Positions 1-8,580 of a stretch of 64,000 nucleotides of DNA are shown one piece after another. The notes beneath the pieces are model-generated. The model was not told the origin of the DNA, did not search any database, and worked only from the letters and a program-made list of their open reading frames with translations. The stretch's first letter is position 1. Each line of letters opens with the position of its first letter. Origin of the DNA: Plantibacter sp. PA-3-X8 (lineage in GTDB: Bacteria > Actinomycetota > Actinomycetes > Actinomycetales > Microbacteriaceae); the NCBI RefSeq assembly GCF_003856975.1, contig NZ_CP033107.1, positions 372,001 through 436,000 on the forward strand. The letters are read 5' to 3'. The position numbers were made by a program, and so were the translations under genes.

Positions 1-1
1 C

Positions 2-973
2 CCGCTGTCGGTCGGTCTCGTCGGCAACGCCGCGACCGTCTTCCCCGAACTGCTGCGGCGCGGTGTCGCCATCGACATCGTCACCGACCAGACGAGCGCT
101 CACGACCCGCTCGGCTACCTGCCCGAGGACACGGCGCTCGCCGACTGGCAGACCGAGGCGGCGGCCGACCCGGTCGACTTCACGCGCCGCTCGCGACTCG
201 CCATGGCGAAGCAGGTGCAGGCGATGGTCGACTTCCAGGACGCCGGCGCCGAGGTCTTCGACTACGGCAACTCCATCCGCGCCGAGGCGAAACTCGGCGG
301 TTGCGAGCGCGCCTTCGACTTCCCCGGCTTCGTGCCCGCCTACATCCGGCCGCTCTTCGCCGAGGGCAAGGGCCCGTTCCGCTGGGCGGCCCTGTCCGGC
401 GACCCGGCGGACATCGCCGCGACCGACCGCGCCATCCTCGAACTGTTCCCCGAGGACGAGAAGCTGCGCCGCTGGATCACCTCGGCCGGCGAGAAGATCG
501 CCTTCGAGGGGCTGCCCGCCCGAATCTGCTGGCTCGGCTACCAGGAGCGCCACCTCGCCGGCTTGAAGTTCAACGAGATGGTCGCCTCGGGTGAACTGAG
601 CGCGCCCGTCGTCATCGGCCGCGACCACCTCGACTCCGGTTCCGTCGCCTCGCCGTACCGCGAGACGGAGGCCATGGCCGACGGCTCCGACGCGATCGCC
701 GACTGGCCGCTGCTCAACGCCCTGCTCAACACGGCGTCCGGCGCGACCTGGGTGTCGATCCACCACGGCGGCGGGGTCGGCATCGGCCGGTCCATCCACG
801 CCGGTCAGGTGATCGTCGCCGACGGGACGCCGCTCGCCGCCGAGAAGATCGCGCGCGTGCTCGTCAACGACCCGGGCACCGGCGTCATGCGTCACGTCGA
901 CGCCGGCTATGAGCGGGCGGCCGAGGTCGCCCGCGAACGCGGCCTGCGGGTGCCGATGTGGGAGGGCGAGTGA
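2..973 (+). CDS. hutU: urocanate hydratase, C-terminal part
   Basis: Urocanase converts urocanate to 4-imidazolone-5-propionate, the second step of histidine breakdown in the cytoplasm. The window opens inside the gene; the 323 residues present are roughly the last 60 percent of the usual 550-residue enzyme. The active-site signature is intact at about residue 167 ([10 protein letters not shown], with the conserved cysteine), followed by [13 protein letters not shown] and the glycine-rich [12 protein letters not shown] of the NAD-binding core. The stop overlaps the GTG of the next gene (GTGA), so translation is probably coupled. It is the first visible gene of a five-gene hut operon; hutH and the promoter must lie upstream if present. 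Confidence 0.97.
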   Translation, partial: PLSVGLVGNAATVFPELLRRGVAIDIVTDQTSAHDPLGYLPEDTALADWQTEAAADPVDFTRRSRLAMAKQVQAMVDFQDAGAEVFDYGNSIRAEAKLGGCERAFDFPGFVPAYIRPLFAEGKGPFRWAALSGDPADIAATDRAILELFPEDEKLRRWITSAGEKIAFEGLPARICWLGYQERHLAGLKFNEMVASGELSAPVVIGRDHLDSGSVASPYRETEAMADGSDAIADWPLLNALLNTASGATWVSIHHGGGVGIGRSIHAGQVIVADGTPLAAEKIARVLVNDPGTGVMRHVDAGYERAAEVARERGLRVPMWEGE

Positions 974-2187
974 CCGACGGCCTGATCGCCCACGGTCGGC
1001 TCGCCGGGCTCGACGAGATCGCCGGCGTCGGCGTCGATCCGGCACGCGGCGGGTACTCCCGGCACGTCTGGACGCCGGCCGAGTCGGAGCTGCGCGAGTG
1101 GTTCACGGCTCGCGCCGCCCGACTCGGGCTCGACGTCGAGACGGACCGGAACGGCAACCTGTGGGCGTGGTGGGGCGCGCGTGGGCCCGACGCGGTCGTC
1201 ACCGGCAGCCACCTCGACTCCGTCCCGGGCGGCGGCGCCTTCGACGGGCCGCTCGGCGTCGTCTCAGCGCTGGACGCCGTCGCGCGTCTGCAGGCCACCG
1301 GGTTCCAACCGTCGCGTCCCGTCGCCGTCGTGGTGTTCGCCGAGGAGGAGGGGTCCCGGTTCGGGGTCGCCTGCCTCGGATCCCGGCTCCTGTCCGGTGC
1401 GATCACCGCGGACGCCGCCCGAGCGCTGACGGACGCCGACGGGGTCACCGTGGCGGAGGCCGCAGCGGCCGCCGGGCTCGCTCCCGAGCACCTCGGCCGC
1501 GACGACGAGGCGCTCGGCCGCATCGGACTCTTCATCGAGTTGCACGTGGAACAGGGTCGCGGCCTCATCGACCTCGGCTCGCCCACCGCCGTCGCCTCGT
1601 CGATCCTCGCCCACGGCCGCTGGCGACTCCGCGTGAGCGGTCAGGGGAACCACGCCGGCGCGACCGGCATGCGCGAGCGTCGTGATCCCGTGGTCGCCGC
1701 GGCACGGGCCGTCATCGCGGTCGAGCAGGCCGCCCTCGCGACGGACGACGCCCGCGCCACCGTCGGCCGCATGCGCATCGTGCCGGGCGGCACCAACGTC
1801 ATCGCCTCCGAGGTCGACGCCTGGGTGGACGCGCGCGCGGCCACCGATGCCGGCACGCGCGCCCTCGTCGCGGACATCGAGAGCCGGGTGCAAGAGGCCG
1901 TCGCCGGTTCCGGCTGTACAGCGGAGCTGGTCGAGGAGTCGTGGTCGGGCGTCGTCGAGTTCGACCCAGAGCTCGCCGCGCGGCTGGCGGGCACGCTCGG
2001 CGGGGTCCCCCTGCTGCCGACGGGTGCCGGTCACGACGCCGGTGTCCTGAACGGAGCCGTGCCGACGGCGATGGTCTTCGTGCGGAACCCGACGGGCGTC
2101 TCGCACTCGCCGGAGGAGTTCGCCGAGGCGGACGACTGCGTCGCCGGTGTCGAGGCGCTCGAGACCCTGCTCCGGAGCGTCCTGTGA
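970..2187 (+). CDS. M20-family amidohydrolase (allantoate amidohydrolase / N-carbamoyl amino acid hydrolase type) in the hut operon
   Basis: Zinc peptidase-like hydrolase of the M20 AllC/HyuC group, 405 residues. Metal-site motifs are visible in order: TGSHLDSV near residue 80, [24 protein letters not shown], and C-terminal GAGHDAG and GVSHSPEE. The GTG at 970 overlaps the hutU stop and has GGGAGGG just upstream; an earlier GTG at 958 is possible but less convincing. It sits between hutU and hutF and no hutG is seen, so I infer that it hydrolyses N-formyl-L-glutamate (the HutF product) to glutamate and formate, or the formimino precursor. Family knowledge supports hydrolysis of an N-carbamoyl, N-formyl or ureido bond; the exact substrate is not proven by sequence. 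Confidence 0.9.
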   Translation: MTDGLIAHGRLAGLDEIAGVGVDPARGGYSRHVWTPAESELREWFTARAARLGLDVETDRNGNLWAWWGARGPDAVVTGSHLDSVPGGGAFDGPLGVVSALDAVARLQATGFQPSRPVAVVVFAEEEGSRFGVACLGSRLLSGAITADAARALTDADGVTVAEAAAAAGLAPEHLGRDDEALGRIGLFIELHVEQGRGLIDLGSPTAVASSILAHGRWRLRVSGQGNHAGATGMRERRDPVVAAARAVIAVEQAALATDDARATVGRMRIVPGGTNVIASEVDAWVDARAATDAGTRALVADIESRVQEAVAGSGCTAELVEESWSGVVEFDPELAARLAGTLGGVPLLPTGAGHDAGVLNGAVPTAMVFVRNPTGVSHSPEEFAEADDCVAGVEALETLLRSVL

Positions 2188-3653
2188 CGGTCGCGAGCGT
2201 CGACGCCGGCGCGGCAGACGTGCGGGGTCCCATCTGGGCCGCGACGGCGATCATCGACGGTCGCCCGACCGGCCGCGTGCGCTTTACAGCCGACGACTCC
2301 GGACGGATCACCGCCGTCGAGCGGGGCGTCGAGCCGGAAGCGGGCGACCGACGCCTCGGAACGGTCGTCCCCGGCATGGGGAACGCCCACTCCCACGCGT
2401 TCCACCGTCTGCTCCGCGGACGCACCCACGCCGACGGCGGTGACTTCTGGCAGTGGCGCGAGGCGATGTACGCGGCGGCCGCGAGCCTCGACCCGGACCA
2501 CTACGGCCGGGTCGCTCGCGCCGTGTTCGGCGAGATGCTCGTCTGCGGCTGGACGGCGGTCGGCGAGTTCCACTACGTGCACCACCAGGCCGACGGCACC
2601 CCGTACGCGACCGCCCACGCGATGGAACTGGCGGTCGCCGAAGCCGCCGCCGACGTCGGCATCCGGCTCACCCTCCTCGACACGGCCTACCTCGCGAGCG
2701 GCCTCGGGTCCGCCGGGGGTCCCGCCGCTCCGCTGCTCACCGAACAGCTCGCGTTCGGCGACGGCGACGCGTCCGGCTGGCTCGCCCGCTGGCATCGACT
2801 GCGCGACGCGCTCTCCGGCTCGGTCGGCGCCACCGGGCTCGTCACGCTCGGTGCCGCGCTGCACTCCGTACGCGCCGTGCCCGTCGATGCCATGCGCACG
2901 ATCCTCGCCGGCCTGCCCGACGACGTCCCGCTGCACGTCCATCTCTCGGAGCAACCGCAGGAGAACGTCGACACGCTCGCGAAGACGGGCAGGACGCCGA
3001 CGGGCGTGCTCGCCGCGCTCGGTGCGCTCGCCCCACGCATCAGCCTCGTCCACGCGACGCACCTGACCGACGCGGACGTCACGGCGATCGGGCGGTCCGG
3101 CGCGACCGTCGTGATGTGCCCGACGACCGAGGCCGACCTCGGTGACGGCATCGGACCGGCCCGCCGCCTCGCGGACGCGGGTGCCCGGATCGCCGTCGGC
3201 TCCGACCAGAACGCCGTGGTCGACCCGCTGCTCGAACTGCGTGGACTCGAAGCCGGTGAGCGGCTCGCCTCCGGCAGACGCGGCCGGTTCTCGCCCGCCG
3301 AGCTCCTCGCGGCGGGCACCGACAACGGGTACCGTTCGCTCGGACTCGGGCGGCACACGCTGGATGTCGGCGACCCGCTCGACCTCGTCGAGGTGTCGAC
3401 GTCGAGTCTGCGCACCACCGGCGCCGACCCGGCACAACTCGCCCTCGTCGCGACCGCGTCCGACGTCGAGCGGGTCGTCGTGGGCGGGCAGCTTGTGGCG
3501 GAGGGCGGCCGGCTGCTCGCGACGTCACGGGAGTCGACGCCGGAACAGCTCCTCGCGGTGGCCCTCGCGGAGCTGGCAGCATCGACGGAGACGCCCCGGA
3601 CAGCCACCTCGTCCCCGACACCTGATCACCCCTCGCAGGAGATGCAGCCATGA
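2184..3653 (+). CDS. hutF: formimidoylglutamate deiminase
   Basis: Amidohydrolase-superfamily enzyme that deiminates N-formimino-L-glutamate to N-formyl-L-glutamate and ammonia, the five-step route of histidine catabolism. The metal motif GMGNAHSHAFHRLLRGRTH lies near residue 60, HVHLSEQPQEN near 250, LVHATHLTD near 290 and the late aspartate in GSDQNAVVD near 340. I place the start at GTG 2184, which overlaps the preceding stop as GTGA; the open frame extends further back but only inside the upstream gene. At 489 residues it is slightly longer than usual because of a polar tail rich in Thr, Ser and Pro. The stop overlaps the hutI ATG. Confidence 0.95.
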   Translation: MTVASVDAGAADVRGPIWAATAIIDGRPTGRVRFTADDSGRITAVERGVEPEAGDRRLGTVVPGMGNAHSHAFHRLLRGRTHADGGDFWQWREAMYAAAASLDPDHYGRVARAVFGEMLVCGWTAVGEFHYVHHQADGTPYATAHAMELAVAEAAADVGIRLTLLDTAYLASGLGSAGGPAAPLLTEQLAFGDGDASGWLARWHRLRDALSGSVGATGLVTLGAALHSVRAVPVDAMRTILAGLPDDVPLHVHLSEQPQENVDTLAKTGRTPTGVLAALGALAPRISLVHATHLTDADVTAIGRSGATVVMCPTTEADLGDGIGPARRLADAGARIAVGSDQNAVVDPLLELRGLEAGERLASGRRGRFSPAELLAAGTDNGYRSLGLGRHTLDVGDPLDLVEVSTSSLRTTGADPAQLALVATASDVERVVVGGQLVAEGGRLLATSRESTPEQLLAVALAELAASTETPRTATSSPTPDHPSQEMQP

Positions 3654-4843
3654 CCAGCGAACTCATCACCGGCATCGCCGAGCTCACGACCAACGCGGGC
3701 TCCGGGCCGGGCGACGTCGACGGCAACCGGATCACCGATGCGGCGCTCGTCATCGAAGACGGCCGGATCGCGTGGCTCGGCGCAGCGGTCGACGCGCCCG
3801 ACGCCGACGCGCGGACCGACGTGGGCGGGCGCGCCGTGCTCCCGGGTTGGGTCGACACGCACACCCATCTCGTGTTCGCGGGCGACCGCTCGGCGGAGTT
3901 CGAGGCGCGCATGGCCGGCGGCCGGTATGCGGCGGGCGGGATCGCGACGACCGTGGCGGCCACCCGGGCGGCTTCCGAGGAGCAGCTCGTCGCGGGTGCG
4001 CGGCGGTTGCGGACGGAGTCGCTCGCGCAGGGGACGACGTTCCTCGAGGCGAAGACCGGCTACGCGCTCGACGTGGAGGGCGAGGCGCGATCCGCTCGGG
4101 CGGCGGCCGAGGTCGCCGACGTCGTCACCTTCCTCGGAGCCCATCTCGTGCCGGCCGGTGCGGACCGCCGCGACTACCTCGACCTCGTGACCGGGCCGAT
4201 GCTCGCGGCGGTGGCTCCGTTCGCGTCCTACATCGACGCGTTCTGCGAGGTCGGCGCCTTCGACGTCGAGGAGTCGCGCGAGGTGCTGCTCGCCGGTCGC
4301 GCCGCTGGCTTGGGTGTCCGGGTGCACGGGAACCAGCTCGGCGAGAGCGGCGGGGTGCGCCTCGCGGTCGAGTTGGAGGCGGCGAGTGTCGACCACTGCA
4401 ACCACCTCTCTGACGCCGACGTCGACCTTCTGGCGGGTTCGTCGACGGTCGCCACCCTGCTGCCCGCCTGCGACCTGTCCACGCGCGAACCGTTCCCGCC
4501 GGCGCGCGCACTCATCGACGCCGGTGCTTCGATCGCGCTCGCGACCAATTGCAACCCGGGCACCTCGTACACGACGTCGATGGCGTACTGCGTGGCGACC
4601 GCCGTGCTGCAGATGCGGCTGACGATCGCCGAGGCGGTGTGGGCGGCGACGCGAGGGGCCGCGGTAGCGGTCGGCCGCGAGCACGGTGTCGACGCCGTCG
4701 GATCGCTTCGCGTGGGTGGTCTCGCGGACCTGCAGGTGCTCGACGCGCCCTCGGTCTCGCACCTCGCCTACCGGCCCGGTGTGCCGTTGACGGTCGGCGT
4801 CCGGCAGCGCGGCGAGCGCGTCACGATCGGTGAACGGCGATGA
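3650..4843 (+). CDS. hutI: imidazolonepropionase
   Basis: Opens the imidazolone ring of 4-imidazolone-5-propionate to give N-formimino-L-glutamate. The 397-residue length is typical. Family motifs are clear: DTHTHLVFAGDR (metal site) near residue 67, AKTGYALD near 137, HGNQLGESGG near 225, DHCNHLSD near 248 and NCNPGTSYTTSM near 302. ATG 3650 overlaps the hutF stop (ATGA) and its own stop overlaps hutD, so the operon is read as one coupled message. In pathway order it acts between HutU and HutF. Confidence 0.97.
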   Translation: MTSELITGIAELTTNAGSGPGDVDGNRITDAALVIEDGRIAWLGAAVDAPDADARTDVGGRAVLPGWVDTHTHLVFAGDRSAEFEARMAGGRYAAGGIATTVAATRAASEEQLVAGARRLRTESLAQGTTFLEAKTGYALDVEGEARSARAAAEVADVVTFLGAHLVPAGADRRDYLDLVTGPMLAAVAPFASYIDAFCEVGAFDVEESREVLLAGRAAGLGVRVHGNQLGESGGVRLAVELEAASVDHCNHLSDADVDLLAGSSTVATLLPACDLSTREPFPPARALIDAGASIALATNCNPGTSYTTSMAYCVATAVLQMRLTIAEAVWAATRGAAVAVGREHGVDAVGSLRVGGLADLQVLDAPSVSHLAYRPGVPLTVGVRQRGERVTIGERR

Positions 4844-5481
4844 GCGGCGAGGCTGACGAGCGTGCCGTCGTGTGGTTGCCCGCGTCCGGGCATCGGAGCT
4901 ACCGGTGGCGGAACGGGCTGGGGACGGCGGCGGAGATCGCGGCGGAACCGGTCGAGGCTGGAAACGGCGGTGACGGGACCGCGACCAGGGACGGGCGCGG
5001 GGACGCGCCGACCGGGCCGGGTTGGACGCTGAGCATCGCGACGGTCGACGCGGACGTCGTCTTCTCGTCGTTCCCGGGTGTCGACCGACAACTGATGGCG
5101 TTGTCGTCGGGCGGACTCGGACTCGTGATCGACGGTGAGCGGGTCGAGTTGGACCGGTGGCAGGTCGCCGCCTTCGACGGGGCCTCAGCGGTGTCGTCGC
5201 GGGGCGTGGTCGGGCCGACGCTCGATCTCAACCTGATGGTGTCGCGGGACCGGTTCCGTGGATCGCTCGAGGTCGGCGTCGTCGACGGCTCGAGGCTCGT
5301 CACCACGCCGCCGGGAGCCACCACGTTCGTCGTGTTCCTCGATGGACTGCTGTCGGCGGAGGGGCCAGGTCTCAGCCCTGGTGCGCTCCAGCGGCACGAC
5401 ACCCTCCGACTCGAGGCCGGCACCCTGTCCCTGACCGGCGACGCCACGATCGCGCTCGCCCAGGTCATCCCCCACTTGTGA
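4840..5481 (+). CDS. hutD: HutD family protein
   Basis: Cupin-like protein of the HutD family, 213 residues, recognised by the N-terminal SYRWRNGLGTAAEI block and the later FSSFPGVDRQLMALSSGGLGLVIDG stretch of the beta-barrel. HutD is not needed for catalysis; in Pseudomonas it has been proposed to set an upper limit on hut operon expression, possibly by binding urocanate or formylglutamate, and its role here is inferred from position. A Gly/Asp-rich insert (about residues 40-60) separates the first strands. ATG 4840 overlaps the hutI stop. It is the last gene of the operon and is followed by a palindromic repeat cluster. Confidence 0.9.
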   Translation: MSGEADERAVVWLPASGHRSYRWRNGLGTAAEIAAEPVEAGNGGDGTATRDGRGDAPTGPGWTLSIATVDADVVFSSFPGVDRQLMALSSGGLGLVIDGERVELDRWQVAAFDGASAVSSRGVVGPTLDLNLMVSRDRFRGSLEVGVVDGSRLVTTPPGATTFVVFLDGLLSAEGPGLSPGALQRHDTLRLEAGTLSLTGDATIALAQVIPHL

Positions 5482-5488
5482 TGGATGC

Positions 5489-5764
5489 CAGCGCGGTGCG
5501 CTGACGCGAGCGCGCCCCGCAGCCGCGAGCGCGGGTCTCCAGAGGGGTGCGCTCACCTCCCAGACCCGCGCCCACGCCGATTCGGCAGGTCTCGCGCCAG
5601 CGCACCGCGCTGACCTGAGACCTCCCCACCGGGTGCCGGCGCGGTGCGCCCGCGTGAACGACGCACACCCGACGTGAGCGCTCCCCGCGCACGCGAGCGC
5701 GGGTCTCCGGAGGGGCGCGCTCACGTCACAGACCCGCGCTCACGCCAGCGCACCGCGCTGGCGC
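5489..5764. repeat. repeat family 1, two elements (arms CAGCGCGGTGCGCTG / CAGCGCACCGCGCTG)
   Basis: The space between the convergent hutD and binding-protein genes is filled by two imperfect palindromes, about 5489-5613 and 5636-5764. Outer arms are CAGCGCGGTGCGCTGACG and its complement. Inner blocks resemble GAGCGCGGGTCTCC and its complement around a GGAGGGG centre. The same arrangement recurs near 23.2, 38.45 and 39.5 kb. Folding would give long GC hairpins that could terminate transcription from both sides. Confidence 0.85.
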
Positions 5765-5782
5765 ACACCCCGGCCGCGACGG

Positions 5783-7357
5783 CTACTTCGTGCGGTCGAG
5801 GACCGCGAAGCGGAAGGTGTAGGTGGCGTCGAGCGTGTCCTCGAGGCCCGTCACGTTCTTCTGGGCGAGGACCGTCTCGGTGCCCTGGAGCAGCGGGATG
5901 ATCGGAGCAGCGGTCGCGGTCAGCGCCTGGATCTGCTCGATCGCCGCGATGCGCGCCGCCGGGTCGGTCGCCGTCGCCTCGGTGTCGATGAGCGCGTCGA
6001 CGGCCGGGTCCGAGTACCCGTTGGCGACGGACGCCCCGGTCGTCGAGTACGCCGAACGCAGGAAGTTGTCCGGGTCCGGGTAGTCCGGGAAGAACCCGAG
6101 CTGGTACGCCGGATAGCCCGACTCCGGGTTCAGCTCCTTCACGTAGCTCGTCCACTCCGTCGACTGCAGGTCGACGGTGAACAGGCCGGACGTCTCCAGC
6201 TGCGACTTGATGAGCGCGTACTCCTGGTCGGAGTCGGGGCCGTAGTGGTCGCTCGTGTACTGGATCGGCAGAGCGACCGGGGTGCTGACGCCCGCGGCCG
6301 CGAGGATCGCCGCGGCTTTCGCCGGGTCCGGCGCGTCACCGTACGCGGTCTGGAACGCGGGCGTCGCACCCGTCTGACCGTCGAGCACGACCGAGTAGGC
6401 CGGCGCGTAGGTGCCCTTGTAGACCTGGTCGGCGATCTCCTCACGATCGACGAGCGACGCGACCGCCTGCCGGATGGCGAGCTTCTGCGCGTCGTTCGCA
6501 CCCGGCTGGGTGTTCAGGTTGAACGTGAGGAACCGCACCGAACCGCCCGGCCCGTCGACGACCTGCAGGTCGGAGTCGCTTCGGAGGTCGGCGACGTCCG
6601 TCGCGGTCAGCGAGCGGTAGGCGATGTCGACGTCGCCCTTCTCCAGGTCGAGCCGCAGGTTCGACGCCGTCGTGTACGGCTTGAGCACGACGTGCTGCGT
6701 CTTCGCGCGGGTCCCGGAGTAGCGCGAGTTCGCCTCGAGGGAGAGCAGTCCGCCCGCCTGGTAGCTGTCGACGGCGTAGGGGCCGGAGCCGATCACGTCG
6801 TCGTCGCTCAGCAGCTTGTCCGCCGGGAAGACCTCTTCGTCGACGATCGGCCCGGCCATGCTCGTGAGCACGTAGGGCCAGGTCTGGTCGTTCGGCACCG
6901 TGAGGTGGAAGACGACCTGGTTGTCGTCGCCCTCCTCGACGCTGTCGAGGTTCGCGAGCAGCGGCGACGGACCGTTGTCGGCGGCGATCTCACGGACGCG
7001 GGTGAAGGAGTAGACGACGTCCTCGGCCGTGAGCGCGTGGCCGTTGGAGAAGGTCAGCCCCTCCTTGACCGTGCAGACGTAGGTGGACTCGTCGGTGAAG
7101 TCGCACGATTCCGCCGCGTCGGGGGCAGGGACGACGTCGCCCTCGTCGTAGCTGAGGAGGTGCTGGTAGATCTGGTTCTGCGGCGTGAACGAGCCGCGAT
7201 CCCAGGCACCGGCCGGGTCGAGCGAGACGATCTGATCGGTCGTGCCGATGACGAGCGCGGTGGTCGTGGTGGTCCCGCCCTGGGCCGTGCAACCGGTGAG
7301 GGCGGCGACGACACCGAGGCCGATGGCGACCGTGGCGAATCTGGCGGATCGGTTCAT
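5783..7357 (-). CDS. ABC transporter substrate-binding lipoprotein, family 5 (peptide/nickel/opine type)
   Basis: Periplasmic-type binding protein of 524 residues anchored as a lipoprotein: the N-terminus has a basic end, a hydrophobic stretch and the lipobox LTGC at about residue 22. SBP family 5 features follow: DPAGAWD, GLTFSNGHALTAEDVVYSFTRV, GSGPYAV, and a C-terminal YQLGFFPDYPDPDNFL block. The ATG at 7357 overlaps the stop of the upstream oxidase gene and has AAGGAA about 10 bases ahead. No permease or ATPase genes adjoin it, so it must share a transporter encoded elsewhere. The neighbouring amine oxidases suggest that its ligand may be a peptide, opine or N-methylated amino acid; this is inference. 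Confidence 0.93.
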   Translation of the reverse strand: MNRSARFATVAIGLGVVAALTGCTAQGGTTTTTALVIGTTDQIVSLDPAGAWDRGSFTPQNQIYQHLLSYDEGDVVPAPDAAESCDFTDESTYVCTVKEGLTFSNGHALTAEDVVYSFTRVREIAADNGPSPLLANLDSVEEGDDNQVVFHLTVPNDQTWPYVLTSMAGPIVDEEVFPADKLLSDDDVIGSGPYAVDSYQAGGLLSLEANSRYSGTRAKTQHVVLKPYTTASNLRLDLEKGDVDIAYRSLTATDVADLRSDSDLQVVDGPGGSVRFLTFNLNTQPGANDAQKLAIRQAVASLVDREEIADQVYKGTYAPAYSVVLDGQTGATPAFQTAYGDAPDPAKAAAILAAAGVSTPVALPIQYTSDHYGPDSDQEYALIKSQLETSGLFTVDLQSTEWTSYVKELNPESGYPAYQLGFFPDYPDPDNFLRSAYSTTGASVANGYSDPAVDALIDTEATATDPAARIAAIEQIQALTATAAPIIPLLQGTETVLAQKNVTGLEDTLDATYTFRFAVLDRTK

Positions 7358-8580
7358 GGAGCGGTTCCTTCGGGTGACTGCGGGGGTGCTGATGCTGATG
7401 GCGCGACGGGGACCGCGTGGGAGGCGAGCGCGAACCTCGGGTGCGGTTCGGCTCCGTCGACGAGCTCGGCGAGGAGGCGTCCCAGCACCGGGCCGAACTT
7501 GAACCCGTGACCGGAGAATCCCGTCGTGACGATGATGCTGTCGATCCGGTCGATCACGAAATCCTCGCTGGGGCTCAGATCGTAGAGGCAGCTGATGGTA
7601 TGGGGTGCGGACGCGTCGACGCCGGGCACCCATTCGGCGACGTAGGCGGTGAGCCGCGCGAGTTCCACGGGTTCGGCGAGGCCGTCGCGTTCGTCGGGGT
7701 GGACGTGGACGGCACCGCCGTGCAGCCCGACCTTGACCCCCTCGCCCGGCGTCAGCAGGCCGTACACGCTCGACCCCTCGGCGGGATAGTGGACGAAACT
7801 CGGCCAGGCGTCCGCGCCCAGTTCGCTCGGGAAATGCGCGGGCTGGACCTGCGTCACGACGATCTCGGGCAGCGGACGACCGACGCTGCGAGCGAGGTCG
7901 CCGACGAGGTCGGGTGTCCAGGAGCCGGCCGCGACGACCACGTGGTCCGCGGCGACGTCGCCCAGCTCGGTGCGGACGACGGCGCCGGCGGCACCCGCGG
8001 TCGGGTCGTTCGACTCGGCCGGTTCGACGCCCGTCACCCGCACGCCGAAGCGCAGGGTCGCTCCGGCCACCTCGGCGAGGTCGAGCAGGGCCTCGATCGC
8101 CTCGGCGGAGTACAGTCGCCCGCCGGTCGCGTGGTGGAGGACCTCGCGGTCGAACCGCAGTCCGGGCCAGCGGTCGCTCGCCTGCTCCGGGGTGAGGCGC
8201 TCCGACGCGATCCCGCCTCGGGTCATCGCCGCCTCGATCGCCGAGAGCATCTCGGGTCGGCCGTGGTCGAGCGCGCCGGTGAGGTCGAGCAGCGTCCGTC
8301 CGCTCGCCGACTCGAGCTGCCGCCAGGCCGCGAGCGCCTCCGACGTCAGGGCGACGTAGTCGTCGGCGTCGTAGCCCTGACGGAAGATGCGGGTCGCGCC
8401 ATGTGAGGAGCCGTGCTCGTGACCGCGCGGGTACCGCTCGAGGAGCAGCACGTCCCGGCCCTGCTCGGCCAGTGAGCGCGCAGCCGCCGCACCGACGATC
8501 CCGGCACCGATGACCACGACCTCGGCGCGCGCCGGCAGCGCGGTCGGCGTCGCGTCCGCTGCCGGACCCGGCGCGGTCAT
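7354..8580 (-). CDS. monomeric sarcosine oxidase-like FAD oxidoreductase
   Basis: DAO-superfamily flavoenzyme of 408 residues. The dinucleotide-binding motif VVIGAGIVGAAAARSLAEQG is near residue 22, then HGSSHGATRIFRQGY, the pattern of monomeric sarcosine oxidase and N-methyltryptophan oxidase. SCLYDLSPSEDFVID near residue 320 carries a cysteine at the place where MSOX binds FAD covalently, followed by TTGFSGHGFKFGPVLG. The expected reaction is oxidative demethylation or oxidation of a secondary amino acid, giving an imine and H2O2. Start and stop overlap both neighbours by 4 bases, so it is the middle gene of a three-gene operon. The true substrate cannot be read from sequence. Confidence 0.9.
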   Translation of the reverse strand: MTAPGPAADATPTALPARAEVVVIGAGIVGAAAARSLAEQGRDVLLLERYPRGHEHGSSHGATRIFRQGYDADDYVALTSEALAAWRQLESASGRTLLDLTGALDHGRPEMLSAIEAAMTRGGIASERLTPEQASDRWPGLRFDREVLHHATGGRLYSAEAIEALLDLAEVAGATLRFGVRVTGVEPAESNDPTAGAAGAVVRTELGDVAADHVVVAAGSWTPDLVGDLARSVGRPLPEIVVTQVQPAHFPSELGADAWPSFVHYPAEGSSVYGLLTPGEGVKVGLHGGAVHVHPDERDGLAEPVELARLTAYVAEWVPGVDASAPHTISCLYDLSPSEDFVIDRIDSIIVTTGFSGHGFKFGPVLGRLLAELVDGAEPHPRFALASHAVPVAPSASAPPQSPEGTAP

